Notes: generated by a model from the letters alone, not told the origin. A DNA stretch of 64,000 bases from Chloroflexi bacterium OHK40 (GCA_004367505.1 SFCB01000114.1:1-64000); one strand, 5' to 3'. Numbered from the stretch's first letter, positions 30,882-38,972 are shown. Made by a program: numbers and translations.

Positions 30882-31700
30882 TCACTCCCAGCGGGCGAGC
30901 ACGGCCCGGAAGCGGCCGCGTAGCGTGTAGGGTGTATCAGGATCGGGGCAGGTGGCGAGCCAGGCATCCAGGCGGGCGAGCGCCTCGGCGTGGATGGCGT
31001 CGGGGCGCGCCCAGTCGGAGCTGTAGATCCGGTCGTGGTACCCCCGGGCCACTGTGCGAGCAGAGATCGGCGGCCGCTCATACTCAGCCAGGTCAAGCTC
31101 GTGAACCTGCGCGCCGAGGGCCTCCAGTTCGGCGCGTACCGCCGGATCGTGCAGGCGGATGCCCGGCTGGCCGGTGCGCACCGGGTGACCGAGCGCGGCG
31201 AGGATCTCGCGCCAGGCCCGCTGGGCCTGCACCGGCGCTGGAGCGGCGAGATCGGGGCTGTCCTCGTCGGCGCCGGTATCGCCGGCGAGCAGTAGCTGGC
31301 CGCCCGGGCGGCGCAGTACCCGGTAGGCCTCGCGGAGCGTGGCGCGCCAGTCGGCCACGAGGTGCAGCACGTGAACGGCGATCCCGACGTCGGCGTGGCC
31401 GTCGGCGAAGGGCAGGCGCGTGGCGTCACCAACCACGAGCTGCGGCGAATCACCCGGAAGCTTGCCCTGGAGCACCCGGAGCATCGCGCGCGACAGATCG
31501 ACGCCGGCGTAACGATAGCCGGCGGCCAGGAAGGGCAGGGCGATGCGGCCCGTGCCGATACCGATCTCGAGGAACCGGGTGGACCGGCTGGCGTTCGTGG
31601 CGGCCACGATCCCGTCGCGGATGCGCTCGGCGCTGCCGGGGGCGTAGCCCCGCGTCGCGTCGTAGAAGCCGGCGGCCCGGTCGAAGCTTACGCTCTGCAT
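30882..31700 (-). CDS. Class I SAM-dependent methyltransferase
   Basis: 272 residues, a full Methyltransf_11-type Rossmann fold: motif I LEIGIGTGRIALPFL near residue 43, acidic end of beta2 in GVDLSRAML, GDATRLPFADGHADV, and HVLHLVADWRATLREAYRVL. Clearly a paralogue of the methyltransferase at 40332-41117 in the bch cluster; the two share the FDxxAxxYDAxR N-terminus and the HVLHLxxDWRAxL motif. Transcribed from a -10 at 31744-31749. Substrate unknown; neighbours give no hint. Confidence 0.85.
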   Translation of the reverse strand: MQSVSFDRAAGFYDATRGYAPGSAERIRDGIVAATNASRSTRFLEIGIGTGRIALPFLAAGYRYAGVDLSRAMLRVLQGKLPGDSPQLVVGDATRLPFADGHADVGIAVHVLHLVADWRATLREAYRVLRRPGGQLLLAGDTGADEDSPDLAAPAPVQAQRAWREILAALGHPVRTGQPGIRLHDPAVRAELEALGAQVHELDLAEYERPPISARTVARGYHDRIYSSDWARPDAIHAEALARLDAWLATCPDPDTPYTLRGRFRAVLARWE

Positions 31701-31743
31701 GGGTTAGGACTCCGTGTGGAAGGCCAGGGGTTGCACTGACGAT

Positions 31744-31749
31744 AGTATA
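31744..31749 (-). promoter_or_regulatory. -10 element of the methyltransferase promoter
   Basis: TATACT on the minus strand, 43 nt before the ATG at 31700. The -35 region is weak. The remaining bases to 32005 show no gene; GGAGG at 31996-32000 is the ribosome-binding site of the SDR gene. Confidence 0.5.
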
Positions 31750-32005
31750 GTCTGCTTTGTCGCCGCCGGTCGCCGCCCTACCCGGTTGAGACGTATGCCA
31801 TTGCAGCGATCTCGTGGGTCGCCACGGTGATGTCGCTGGATCGCGATCCCGCTGAGAGGCCCCGCTGGGGCAGCTTGACCCCGCACGAACAGGGTGCTGG
31901 ACCACGAGAGGGCGCGCGGGCGCTCATGGCACCGAACCTGCAGAACAGTCTTGGTGTCTGCCCGGGTCGTGTGAGCTCGGGCTAGAGCCAGAAGGAGGCA
32001 TCGCG

Positions 32006-32896
32006 ATGGGCTTACAAAAAGGGTCGAACAAAGATCCTAGAGAGCAGGGTGCGCAGCCACCCTTCCCCGACCAGCAGCAGCGGCCCCCAGGCTCGGAGGC
32101 GGCCATGGAACCACGGCCCGATGACGGCGAGCACTCTTACCGTGGGAGCGGCCGCCTCGAGGGCAAGGCGGCCCTGATCACCGGCGGCGACTCAGGCATT
32201 GGCCGGGCCGTGGCGCTCGCCTTTGCCCGCGAGGGCGCCGACGTAATAGTCTCTTACCTGAACGAGCACAACGACGCTGATGAGACATGCCGCAAGGTAC
32301 GTGAGTCCGGGCGGAAGGCTGTGCCCGTGGCCGGCGATATCGGCGCTCAGACCCATTGCCAGCACCTGGTGGAGCGGACGTTGCGGGAGTTCGGCAAGCT
32401 CGACCTGCTGGTAAACAACGCCGCCTACCAGATGACCTACGACTCGATTGGTGAGATCTCCGCCGAGGAGTGGGAGCACACCTTCCGCACCAATATCGAC
32501 GCGATCTTTTACCTTTGCCAGGCCGCGCTGCCCCACATGCGTCCGGGCGCGGCGATCATTAATACGGCATCGATCCAGGCCTACAAGCCCTCGGCCCAAC
32601 TACTGCCCTACGCTACCACGAAAGGGGCGATCGTCACCTTTACGAAGGCGCTGGCCGAGGAAGCGATCAAGCAGGGCGTACGGGTGAATGCCGTGGCTCC
32701 TGGCCCCGTCTGGACACCACTCATCCCTTCCACGATGCCGCCAGAGCGGACGAGCACCTTCGGCCAGGACACGCCCATGGGGCGCCCGGCCCAGCCCGCC
32801 GAGCTTGCGCCCGCCTTCGTTTTCCTCGCCTCGGAAGACTCGCGCTTCATCACCGGTGAGGTTATCGGTGTGACCGGCGGAAAGCCGTTATCCTGA
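32006..32896 (+). CDS. Short-chain dehydrogenase/reductase, general-stress-protein-39-like
   Basis: 296 residues, with GGAGG in front of ATG 32006. The first ~48 residues are a hydrophilic Gln/Pro-rich extension (PFPDQQQRPPGSE) typical of the YhdF/YhxC/GSP39 branch. The Rossmann core follows: ITGGDSGIGRAVALAFAREG, NNAAYQ, the catalytic Ser in NTASIQAY, the Tyr-x-x-x-Lys in YATTKGA, and VNAVAPGPVWTPLIPS. NAD(P)-dependent oxidoreductase of sugars, alcohols or aldehydes. In bacilli such genes belong to the general stress response, which fits the envelope-stress-like operon just downstream. Confidence 0.9.
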   Translation: MGLQKGSNKDPREQGAQPPFPDQQQRPPGSEAAMEPRPDDGEHSYRGSGRLEGKAALITGGDSGIGRAVALAFAREGADVIVSYLNEHNDADETCRKVRESGRKAVPVAGDIGAQTHCQHLVERTLREFGKLDLLVNNAAYQMTYDSIGEISAEEWEHTFRTNIDAIFYLCQAALPHMRPGAAIINTASIQAYKPSAQLLPYATTKGAIVTFTKALAEEAIKQGVRVNAVAPGPVWTPLIPSTMPPERTSTFGQDTPMGRPAQPAELAPAFVFLASEDSRFITGEVIGVTGGKPLS

Positions 32897-33050
32897 GTAC
32901 ACGCATCCAACTCCCTGGGAGTTGCCCCATCTGTGCTGCGGGGAATGCCCCTGGCGTGCCTTCCATTCGCCATCATGGCACATCTTTTGCTCATCGGAGG
33001 GCACGGGTTGTCCCGCCGCTCGAGCCCACGCCGGGCGCGGGGCTGAAGTA

Positions 33051-33056
33051 TATAAT
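33051..33056 (+). promoter_or_regulatory. -10 box very close to a GTG start
   Basis: Perfect TATAAT, with only 12 nt between it and the GTG at 33069. GAGGAG (33057-33062) overlaps the expected initiation point. If this is the main promoter, the mRNA would have a leader of about 6 nt or none. Confidence 0.5.
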
Positions 33057-33068
33057 GAGGAGCTCACC

Positions 33069-33542
33069 GTGACGACGAACAACGATTTCGACCGTACCCG
33101 AACCTCCGGAATGGGTGGTACCTCCGGGCCATCTGGTCTTCCCGCCGAGGAGCTGAAGGACCGCGCGGTGGAGAAGGCTGAGGAGCTGAAGGACCGCGCG
33201 GTGGAGAAGGCCGAGGAGCTGAAGGACCGCGCCAGCCAGGCGGGCCAGCAGGCCTATGAGCGGATCGACTCGGCGATGACCGCCACCGGCGAGCGCATGA
33301 CCGATCTGGCTGAGACAGTGCGCCAGAAGGCGCCCGGTGGCCAGGCGGGCGAGGTCGCGCATAACGCTGCCCGTGTGCTGGAGCAGAGCGGCACCTACCT
33401 CCAGCGCGCAGATCCCGGGAAGGTGCGCAACGACCTGGAGCGGGTGATTCGCGATCATCCAATCGAGGCCCTGGCGATCGGTCTTGGGGTTGGTTTCTTA
33501 CTCGGCAAGAGCATGAGTTCACGGCGAAACCGCTATGGCTGA
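33069..33542 (+). CDS. Small envelope/stress protein with LEA-like 11-residue repeats
   Basis: 157 residues from GTG 33069. Three tandem copies of the undecapeptide EELKDRAVEKA (residues ~27-56) give an amphipathic helix like that of group 3 LEA and apolipoprotein proteins. A DUF883/YtxH-like helix (RVIRDHPIEALAIGLGVGFL) near the C-terminus would dip into or cross the membrane, and a basic end (SSRRNRYG) follows. Proteins of this type sit at the inner membrane and are often stress-induced. First gene of a three-gene overlapping operon. Confidence 0.75.
   Translation: MTTNNDFDRTRTSGMGGTSGPSGLPAEELKDRAVEKAEELKDRAVEKAEELKDRASQAGQQAYERIDSAMTATGERMTDLAETVRQKAPGGQAGEVAHNAARVLEQSGTYLQRADPGKVRNDLERVIRDHPIEALAIGLGVGFLLGKSMSSRRNRYG
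33147..33236 (+). repeat. 33-bp tandem repeat encoding EELKDRAVEKA
   Basis: Two full units (33147-33179, 33180-33212) that differ only in the last codon, plus a partial third (33213-33236). Near identity implies recent duplication or recombination. Confidence 0.9.
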
Positions 33543-34002
33543 TCCGCGCGTCCACGGGGCCGGCGAGAGCACACAGTTCTCGCCGGCCACCCAGCAGAAC
33601 CCCGACACGGGGCCATCGCTCGGGCAGCTTGTCGGTGACCTGATCGCCGACGCTCAGCTTCTGGCCCGGCGTGAGTTCGACCTCGCCCGGACGGAGATCA
33701 TGGGCGAGGTGAACAAGGTGCGCCAGGGCGCTACCTTGCTCGGCGCCGGGATGGCCGTCACGGCGCTCGGCGGTCTCTTCCTCGTCGCCATGGTCGCCGA
33801 GTTGCTCGTTGAGGTTGGTGGCCTGAATCGCTGGCTGGCGTACCTGATCGTCGGTGCCGTGCTCGCCGTTGCCGGCGGCATCGTGCTCGCCGTCGGGGTC
33901 CAGCGCTTTAAGACGGTCGATCCGGTTCCCCGCGAGACAATCGCGAGTGTCAGAGAGGATCTCACATGGCTGAAGGAACAGAGCCCATCCGAAAGGACAT
34001 AG
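33535..34002 (+). CDS. DUF1469 / Holin-X family membrane protein
   Basis: 155 residues; ATG 33535 overlaps the previous gene by 8 bp. The N-terminal amphipathic helix (SLGQLVGDLIADAQLLARRE, FDLARTEIMGEVNKV) is followed by two hydrophobic helices (LLGAGMAVTALGGLFLVAMV and YLIVGAVLAVAGGIVLAVGV). This is the standard DUF1469 layout. The holin name is historical, and these proteins are generally housekeeping membrane proteins next to DUF3618 partners, as here. Confidence 0.85.
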   Translation: MADPRVHGAGESTQFSPATQQNPDTGPSLGQLVGDLIADAQLLARREFDLARTEIMGEVNKVRQGATLLGAGMAVTALGGLFLVAMVAELLVEVGGLNRWLAYLIVGAVLAVAGGIVLAVGVQRFKTVDPVPRETIASVREDLTWLKEQSPSERT

Positions 34003-34754
34003 ACCACCTCCGCGACTCGATGAGCGAGACTCTGGAGCAGATCGAGGGGCGTATTCGAGGCACGGTGGACAACACCGTCGGTCAGGTGCGCCAGGTCTTC
34101 GATGTGCGCCACCAGGTGAGCGAGCGGCCCTGGCTGAGCCTTGGCCTCGCGCTGGCCGCCGGCTATCTTGTTGGCACGATGAGTGGTGGCGATCGCCCGG
34201 AACCACGCTATGGCCAGCCTGGACAGCCCATGCGCTACTATGCCGAGCCTGGTGAGCGCCACGAGGGGGCCAGGCCCGCTGAGGCTGCCCGTACCGTGGC
34301 GCCAGGCGCCTCTAGCGCTGCGGCTGGCATTGCGGGCGGCCAGCATGGCGATCATGCGGGCCAAGGCTCCTACCAGGGTGGTCTGTTCGCACGTCTTGCC
34401 GATCCGCTCGGCGACGAGCTCCAGGCCATCGCCGCGGCAGCGATGCGAAGTGCCTTCCGCACGCTCCGCGAGAGCCTCCAGGGCAACATCCCCCACTTCG
34501 ACGCCGAGTATCGGCGCGCTCGAGGCGTGCCTGAGAGCTGGGGCGACACCCCCGCCGATGATTCGCTCCCCAGTGATCTCTTGCGTCGCGAGGCCGGGCC
34601 CGTGAGCGAGGTGGGCGCAAGTGCCGGCATGGTCGGCGAAGTGGGCCGAACCAGTGGCGGGCTCGCGGGCGAGGTGAGCCGCAGTGGAATGCCGGGGAGC
34701 ACGAGCCACGCCACTGGCGCGAGCATCTACGACCGCCCTGGCTCCGAGCGCTAA
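33966..34754 (+). CDS. DUF3618 domain protein
   Basis: 262 residues; ATG 33966 lies inside the end of the DUF1469 gene (37-bp overlap), so the two are translationally coupled. The N-terminus matches DUF3618: EPIRKDIDHLRDSMSETLEQ and a helix WLSLGLALAAGYLVGTMSGG. After it comes a long low-complexity Gly/Ala/Glu-rich tail. It probably forms a membrane complex with the two preceding proteins. Function is not established for the family. Confidence 0.82.
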   Translation: MAEGTEPIRKDIDHLRDSMSETLEQIEGRIRGTVDNTVGQVRQVFDVRHQVSERPWLSLGLALAAGYLVGTMSGGDRPEPRYGQPGQPMRYYAEPGERHEGARPAEAARTVAPGASSAAAGIAGGQHGDHAGQGSYQGGLFARLADPLGDELQAIAAAAMRSAFRTLRESLQGNIPHFDAEYRRARGVPESWGDTPADDSLPSDLLRREAGPVSEVGASAGMVGEVGRTSGGLAGEVSRSGMPGSTSHATGASIYDRPGSER

Positions 34755-34823
34755 CGAAAATCTGGCCCGTGCCGTATGAACACGGCGCTGCGTGTGGGCA
34801 ACACAAGGCGCTAGACTCCGAAG

Positions 34824-34847
34824 GGGCGCAGTGATCTGCGCCCTTTT
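34824..34847 (+). terminator. Rho-independent terminator of the DUF1469/DUF3618 operon
   Basis: GGGCGCAG (34824-34831), loop TGAT, CTGCGCCC (34836-34843), then TTTT. Eight perfect GC-rich base pairs and a short U-run, 70 bp after the DUF3618 stop. The clearest terminator in the window. Confidence 0.88.
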
Positions 34848-35087
34848 GCCGTGCGCGAACGGCCATCGCCGTCATACTCAACCCTGGCGACCGTGCCCGC
34901 GATCACGCAGTCGAGCACGGCCGGGCTGTCCTGAGCCTCCTTCATCCCCTCCGGTCCTCCGTGTGTTTCGGCCGCGCCACCCGGCATGACGCCATGTCGT
35001 CGGGCTTGCAGGTTGCGTGCTACGCGGCGGAAGGGTGCCGGTAGAGATTCCAGAATGCCAGAAGAGATCCGTGCGTCGATGGCGGCG

Positions 35088-36032
35088 TCACAGGAAGAAC
35101 ATCGGCGCCGTGGCGATGTACTGCTCAAAACGCCCGAAGGGCCGGTCGGTCATCACCTGGCAGAAGAAGCGTCCCATGCGGAATTGCCGCCGCAGCAGGT
35201 AGCCCACCGCCGCCTCGTTGACGAGCGGCACGATCAGGCTGAGCCGGGCGTGGCCCTGTTGGGCCGCCACCGCCTCCGCGTGGGCGAGCACCGCTGGATA
35301 CTCATCGGGCGACAGCAGCGCGAAGGGGCCGCTATGGGCGCCCACATAGCCGTAGCCCAGCAGCGCGTCGCCCCGGTAGTAGAAGTAGGCCTGCCGGTCC
35401 TGGAGCAGCCAGGCGTGATTAACATCACGGCGGTGCTCCAGGACCATCTCGTCAAGAAAGCCCATCGCCGCTACCGTCTCCGGGGTGGCCGGTGCGCGCA
35501 CACTTCGCAGATCGCCAGGCACGGCGACCATCTCCGGCGCGCGGCTAAAGCTGTAGAGCGGGAAGCGCGGGTAGACGCCGGCCCGCAGGTAGAGCGCCTG
35601 GGCGCTCGGGTCGATCGTCGCGATGACGCAGCGGCGCCAGGCTCGCTGGCGGGGGAAGGCTGCCTCCAGCAGCTGCCGTCCGATCCCGGCGGCCTGGGCG
35701 CCGGGCGCAACGAAGAGCTCGGTGAGCTCGCGCACGCCGCCTAGCACCACCGCGCGCGCGTACCCGAGCAGTTCCTCGCCTCGCTCGGCTACCCAGAACT
35801 GCTCGGCAACCGCCGCCAGGTGCGCGTAGAGCGCGCGATCCTCGCGCCAGCCCCGCTCAATCTCCTCGTCTGCAAGGGGAAGTGGCTGTTCTGTGATCCC
35901 CAGTTTCTCGTTGAGAGCCGCGATCGCGTGGCGATGCACCGCGTACGCCGAGGCCGAGTCGGACGGACGCCCGGGCCGGATGCGGGCCGGGATGCTGCGG
36001 AGCTCGCGCTCTGCATCGGTATCGATGACCAT
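35088..36032 (-). CDS. Double-GNAT acetyltransferase
   Basis: 314 residues from ATG 36032, preceded by AGAGGTT. The N-terminal GNAT domain (about residues 15-160) has the acetyl-CoA loop LFVAPGAQAAGIGRQLLEAA and ends ATIDPSAQALYLRAGVYPRF. The C-terminal half (about 185-310) repeats a GNAT-like fold (GYGYVGAHSGPFALL, NEAAVGYLLRRQFRMGRFF) without a clear CoA loop. Such tandem GNATs usually keep one active site. Read in the same direction as the histidine kinase 208 bp upstream. Substrate unknown. Confidence 0.8.
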   Translation of the reverse strand: MVIDTDAERELRSIPARIRPGRPSDSASAYAVHRHAIAALNEKLGITEQPLPLADEEIERGWREDRALYAHLAAVAEQFWVAERGEELLGYARAVVLGGVRELTELFVAPGAQAAGIGRQLLEAAFPRQRAWRRCVIATIDPSAQALYLRAGVYPRFPLYSFSRAPEMVAVPGDLRSVRAPATPETVAAMGFLDEMVLEHRRDVNHAWLLQDRQAYFYYRGDALLGYGYVGAHSGPFALLSPDEYPAVLAHAEAVAAQQGHARLSLIVPLVNEAAVGYLLRRQFRMGRFFCQVMTDRPFGRFEQYIATAPMFFL

Positions 36033-36239
36033 GGCGGGTAACCTCTGTGTATGCCAGCATGGCGCAGGCGCTCGTGCCAGCGCCAGGCGCCGGAATGCAG
36101 ATACCCTACCCGCCATCCATTCCTTCAGCATTCTCGGGCGACGCCCCGATACTCACCCCCATGGCCTGAGCATCGGTCCGTCGGAACCCGGACGAGAGCC
36201 CGCAGGCCGGGGAGACTCCGCCTCCGCGCCGGTAAGAGC

Positions 36240-37700
36240 TCAGTCCCTGTCGGTGGGCAGGGTAAGCGTCACGATGGCGCCGGGGCCGTCGCTGCGGTTG
36301 GCGATCGCGTAGCGGCCGCCGATCGCGTGGATAATCCGGGCGACGAGCGCGAGCCCGAGGCCCATCCCATCGATCTGGCCGGTGAAGCTGCGCTCGCCCT
36401 GGTAGTAGGGCCGCCACACGTGCGCGAGTTGCTCCTGGCGCAGGCCGGGGCCATCGTCGGCGATCCGCAGTTCCACGTGATCATCGTCGAGGGGCGCGGC
36501 GCTGAACTGCAAGGCGGGGAAGTGCTGAGGGTGAAACTTGACCGCATTCTCGACCACCTCGCGCAACGCTACCTCCAGGCCGCGCACGGACAGGGTGAGC
36601 CGGCGGTCCGCGAGCTCGGGCGGAATCGCGACGCTCACACTTGGGGCGCCGAGATCGGCGGCAAGCTGCTGGCAGAGCGTCGCCGCCGTAGCGACGGTAG
36701 GACTCTCGGCGCCGAACAGGTCGGCTGGTGGGCGCATATAGTGGAGAATATCCTCGATCTCGCCGCTGAGGCGGCGGGCGCTCGCGAGGGCCACATCGGC
36801 GATATGGGCAATATGGGCGGGGTCCATGGTAGTGGCGCTTCCCGCGATGATGCTCAACCCGCCGAGAATGCCGACGAGCGGCGTCCGGAGCTTGTGGCTG
36901 AGCATCGCGTGGAAGGACCACATCTCACGCTGCGAGGTGATCTGCTCGGTCACGTCGCGGAGTCGCAGCACGCGCGCATCGTCGCCGGCCGAGGCGGGGA
37001 GCAGGTCAACCCGAAACCAGGCCTCGTTGGCGGTCCGGCTTTCCGGGCGCACGAGGAAGCACTGGTTGTCGCCGTGAGGCTGCGGCCAGTGCTCCCACGC
37101 CTCGGGGGGCACCAGGCTAAAGCTGCGCCGGGCCAGGCTGAGGAAGGGCTCGCTGGCGGGCGCCCCCTCGGGGATCCCGAGCAAGTGGCGAGCCCGTGGA
37201 TTCGCGTAGCGGGGCCGGTCGTCGGGGCCAAGGACGAGTACCCCGTCGTCGGACTGCTCCACGGCCCACTCGAAGCGCGCCCGCTCGGCGCCAACCCGGG
37301 CCTGCTCGTCGAGCAGGTGGCGGTAGCGATTCAGGCGCAGGATCGTCGCGACACGGGCGCGAAGCTCGACATAATCAAAGGGCTTGCTGACGAACTCATC
37401 AGCGCCGGCCTCAAAGCCTCGCACGCGGGATTCGCGGTCATCGAGGGCCGTAACGAGGATGATCGGCACCTGGGCGAGCAGCGGGTCGGCGCGAACGCGG
37501 CGGCAGACGGTGAAGCCGTCCATGCCGGGCATCATCACATCGAGGACCATCAGATCGGGCGGGGCGGCGGCGGCCAGTTCCAGGGCGGACTGGCCACTCT
37601 GGGCGCAGTGGATCGTATAGCCGAGGGGCCTGAGCAGCTCGGCCATAATCGTGAGGATCTGCGGATTATCATCGACCAGGAGAATGGTGCCGCGCTCCAT
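36240..37700 (-). CDS. Hybrid response regulator-histidine kinase (REC-PAS-HisKA-HATPase)
   Basis: 486 residues. REC domain 1-120: acidic DD at 10-11, phospho-acceptor D54 in VLDVMMPGMDG, K106 in SKPF. PAS domain about 135-255 (FEWAVEQSDDGVLVLGPDDR). HisKA with H269 in LSHKLRTPLVG, where Lys replaces the usual Glu of SHELRTPL. HATPase with N-box VENAVKFHP, G1 ADDGPGL and G2 GMGLGLALV. No membrane helix, so it is cytosolic. A REC domain at the N-terminus means it is fed by another kinase and then signals on. No partner gene is adjacent. Confidence 0.92.
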   Translation of the reverse strand: MERGTILLVDDNPQILTIMAELLRPLGYTIHCAQSGQSALELAAAAPPDLMVLDVMMPGMDGFTVCRRVRADPLLAQVPIILVTALDDRESRVRGFEAGADEFVSKPFDYVELRARVATILRLNRYRHLLDEQARVGAERARFEWAVEQSDDGVLVLGPDDRPRYANPRARHLLGIPEGAPASEPFLSLARRSFSLVPPEAWEHWPQPHGDNQCFLVRPESRTANEAWFRVDLLPASAGDDARVLRLRDVTEQITSQREMWSFHAMLSHKLRTPLVGILGGLSIIAGSATTMDPAHIAHIADVALASARRLSGEIEDILHYMRPPADLFGAESPTVATAATLCQQLAADLGAPSVSVAIPPELADRRLTLSVRGLEVALREVVENAVKFHPQHFPALQFSAAPLDDDHVELRIADDGPGLRQEQLAHVWRPYYQGERSFTGQIDGMGLGLALVARIIHAIGGRYAIANRSDGPGAIVTLTLPTDRD

Positions 37701-37815
37701 GCCAGCACCCCTACAGACGCGATCCTGGTTGGCACACCGCTATTGTACCCTACCCGGCCGCGCGGGGCACCTGGCTTTCGTCAGCGGGCATCGGCCGCAG
37801 GCTGAGGGGTGGCGC

Positions 37816-38241
37816 TCACACTGGCCCGAGTCGGTCACGGGTCTGGCGCACGATCGCGAGCATCTCCTCGTCGCTGAGGGCCTCGCCATTGTGTTCCCAC
37901 CAGGCTCGGTACCAGCGCAGGTTCTCGGTAAAGGCCCAGATCACTTCGTCGCGGCTCAGCGGCGGAACCTTGCGGCGCAGGGCGGCCATCGCCTCGGCCC
38001 GATCGGTGGCGGAGAGCTCGGCGACCGACTCGAGGATGCGCTCGGCGCGCAAGAGGAAGAGCTCACGCTCGATCGTCGGGAACTGATCGCCGTTCTTGCG
38101 GATGTTGCCGAGGTAGCAGACCGTGCGCTGCCGCGGTGCCCCCCGTGAGTCGCGGTAGCTCTCAACCAGGTAGGCGTCGTGGAAGCTGCTATCGGCTACG
38201 GCGGCGTTTTTGTGGCGCCGCACCACCCAGCGCACATACAT
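37816..38241 (-). CDS. Small protein of unknown function, resembling the N-terminus of IS1634-type transposases
   Basis: 141 residues from ATG 38241. The opening YVRWVVRRHKN...AYLVESYRDSRGAPRQRTVCYLG resembles the strand-rich start of IS1634/IS4-group transposases (VESYR...RQR...YLG). The rest, a charged helical part (IERELFLLRAERILESVAEL, DEVIWAFTENLRWYRAWW), ends without any DDE catalytic region. It has its own promoter (38270-38298). Either a domesticated fragment or an unrelated small protein; no terminal inverted repeats were seen. Confidence 0.6.
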   Translation of the reverse strand: MYVRWVVRRHKNAAVADSSFHDAYLVESYRDSRGAPRQRTVCYLGNIRKNGDQFPTIERELFLLRAERILESVAELSATDRAEAMAALRRKVPPLSRDEVIWAFTENLRWYRAWWEHNGEALSDEEMLAIVRQTRDRLGPV

Positions 38242-38269
38242 CTCTCGGGACCCCCACAGGCTCAGGAGG

Positions 38270-38298
38270 AGTATAGCACAGTGTGTACTATTTTTGAA
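38270..38298 (-). promoter_or_regulatory. Promoter with embedded near-palindrome for the 37816-38241 gene
   Basis: Minus strand: -35 TTCAAA (38298-38293), 17-bp spacer, -10 TATACT (38275-38270), 29 nt before the ATG. The spacer contains the imperfect palindrome TAGCACAGTGTGTACTA (plus-strand reading), a possible repressor site. Confidence 0.6.
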
Positions 38299-38373
38299 TA
38301 AATGAAACGACCCGGGCTGTGCCGTCCCATCATGCCCGTCGGCCCACCGGGGGCGTCACGGCCACTGCGCTCA

Positions 38374-38458
38374 CTGGGCAACGGCTGTCATCGGCGGCTG
38401 CGAGAGGCCGCGCCCGTGAGCTTGGCGTCCCCATCGCCGCGCGCTTCAGCGCCACGGC
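38374..38458. repeat. Dispersed ~85-bp repeat, copy A
   Basis: The left end CTGGGCAACGGC and the right end GCCGCGCGCTTCAGCGCCAC recur with the same spacing at 56650-56732 (right ends 22 of 23 identical, left ends about 23 of 29). The middle is diverged. Lies in the gene-free stretch 38299-38753, where nothing else is recognisable apart from a lone TTGACA at 38626 without a -10. Confidence 0.55.
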
Positions 38459-38753
38459 ATGGGGGTGTAGGAACATACGGCTCACCCAACGCACCGGGCC
38501 GCCGTCCCCGTGGGGTGTGGCGCAGTGGCCGTGGGGCTCTCTCGACCCGGGGCGCGCAGGGAGCGGTTTCCGTGCCGGCCGCCCTTCCTTCGGCATAAAA
38601 ATTAATTGCAACGTGCCATGAATAGTTGACAAATCACCAAATTATCCGGGTCCGGGCCAGCGCCGGAGGCGCATGAAGCTGGCCCCGATGCGGAAAAGCG
38701 CGAATCTGGCTTGTCCGGGTCATTGAACGCTTTTTGCACCTGTTTTGTTAATA

Positions 38754-38782
38754 TTGCGGGGTTTTTTACCATATGCTATACT
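38754..38782 (+). promoter_or_regulatory. Promoter of the photosynthesis (bch) cluster
   Basis: -35 TTGCGG (38754-38759), 17-bp spacer, extended -10 TGC-TATACT (TGC 38774-38776, TATACT 38777-38782). The local sequence is AT-rich, unlike the rest of the window. Initiation near 38790 would give a leader of about 180-190 nt before the pucC-like ATG at 38973. No TGT-N12-ACA (PpsR/CrtJ-type) site was found close by. Confidence 0.65.
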
Positions 38783-38877
38783 CGGGTTTATCGCAGCACA
38801 TGTATGCTTGAACACGTGCCCCGGAGCAAGCGCCCCCGTGGTGAGCTGCCCGGGCGTATGACTCTCCGCACCGGATC

Positions 38878-38909
38878 GTGACGTCGCAGGGTGCTCCTGG
38901 CGATGTCAC
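38878..38909 (+). promoter_or_regulatory. Leader hairpin upstream of the pucC-like gene
   Basis: GTGACGTCGC (38878-38887) pairs with GCGATGTCAC (38900-38909), one G-U pair, 12-nt loop. It lies about 100 nt into the predicted transcript and 63 nt before the start codon. No U-run follows, so a role in mRNA stability or protein binding is as likely as attenuation. Confidence 0.5.
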
Positions 38910-38972
38910 CACTCCGCCCACCACAGCCTCGCACACGCTCCACCGCCTCTTTGCTGCCGAAAGGATCTTGCG

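Noticed and set aside
33535-34002. Phage holin, hence a prophage remnant
   Set aside because: DUF1469/Holin-X proteins are housekeeping membrane proteins next to DUF3618; no other phage gene is near.
38626-38631. Perfect TTGACA in the gap before the bch cluster
   Set aside because: No -10-like hexamer 16-18 bp downstream; the better promoter is at 38754-38782.
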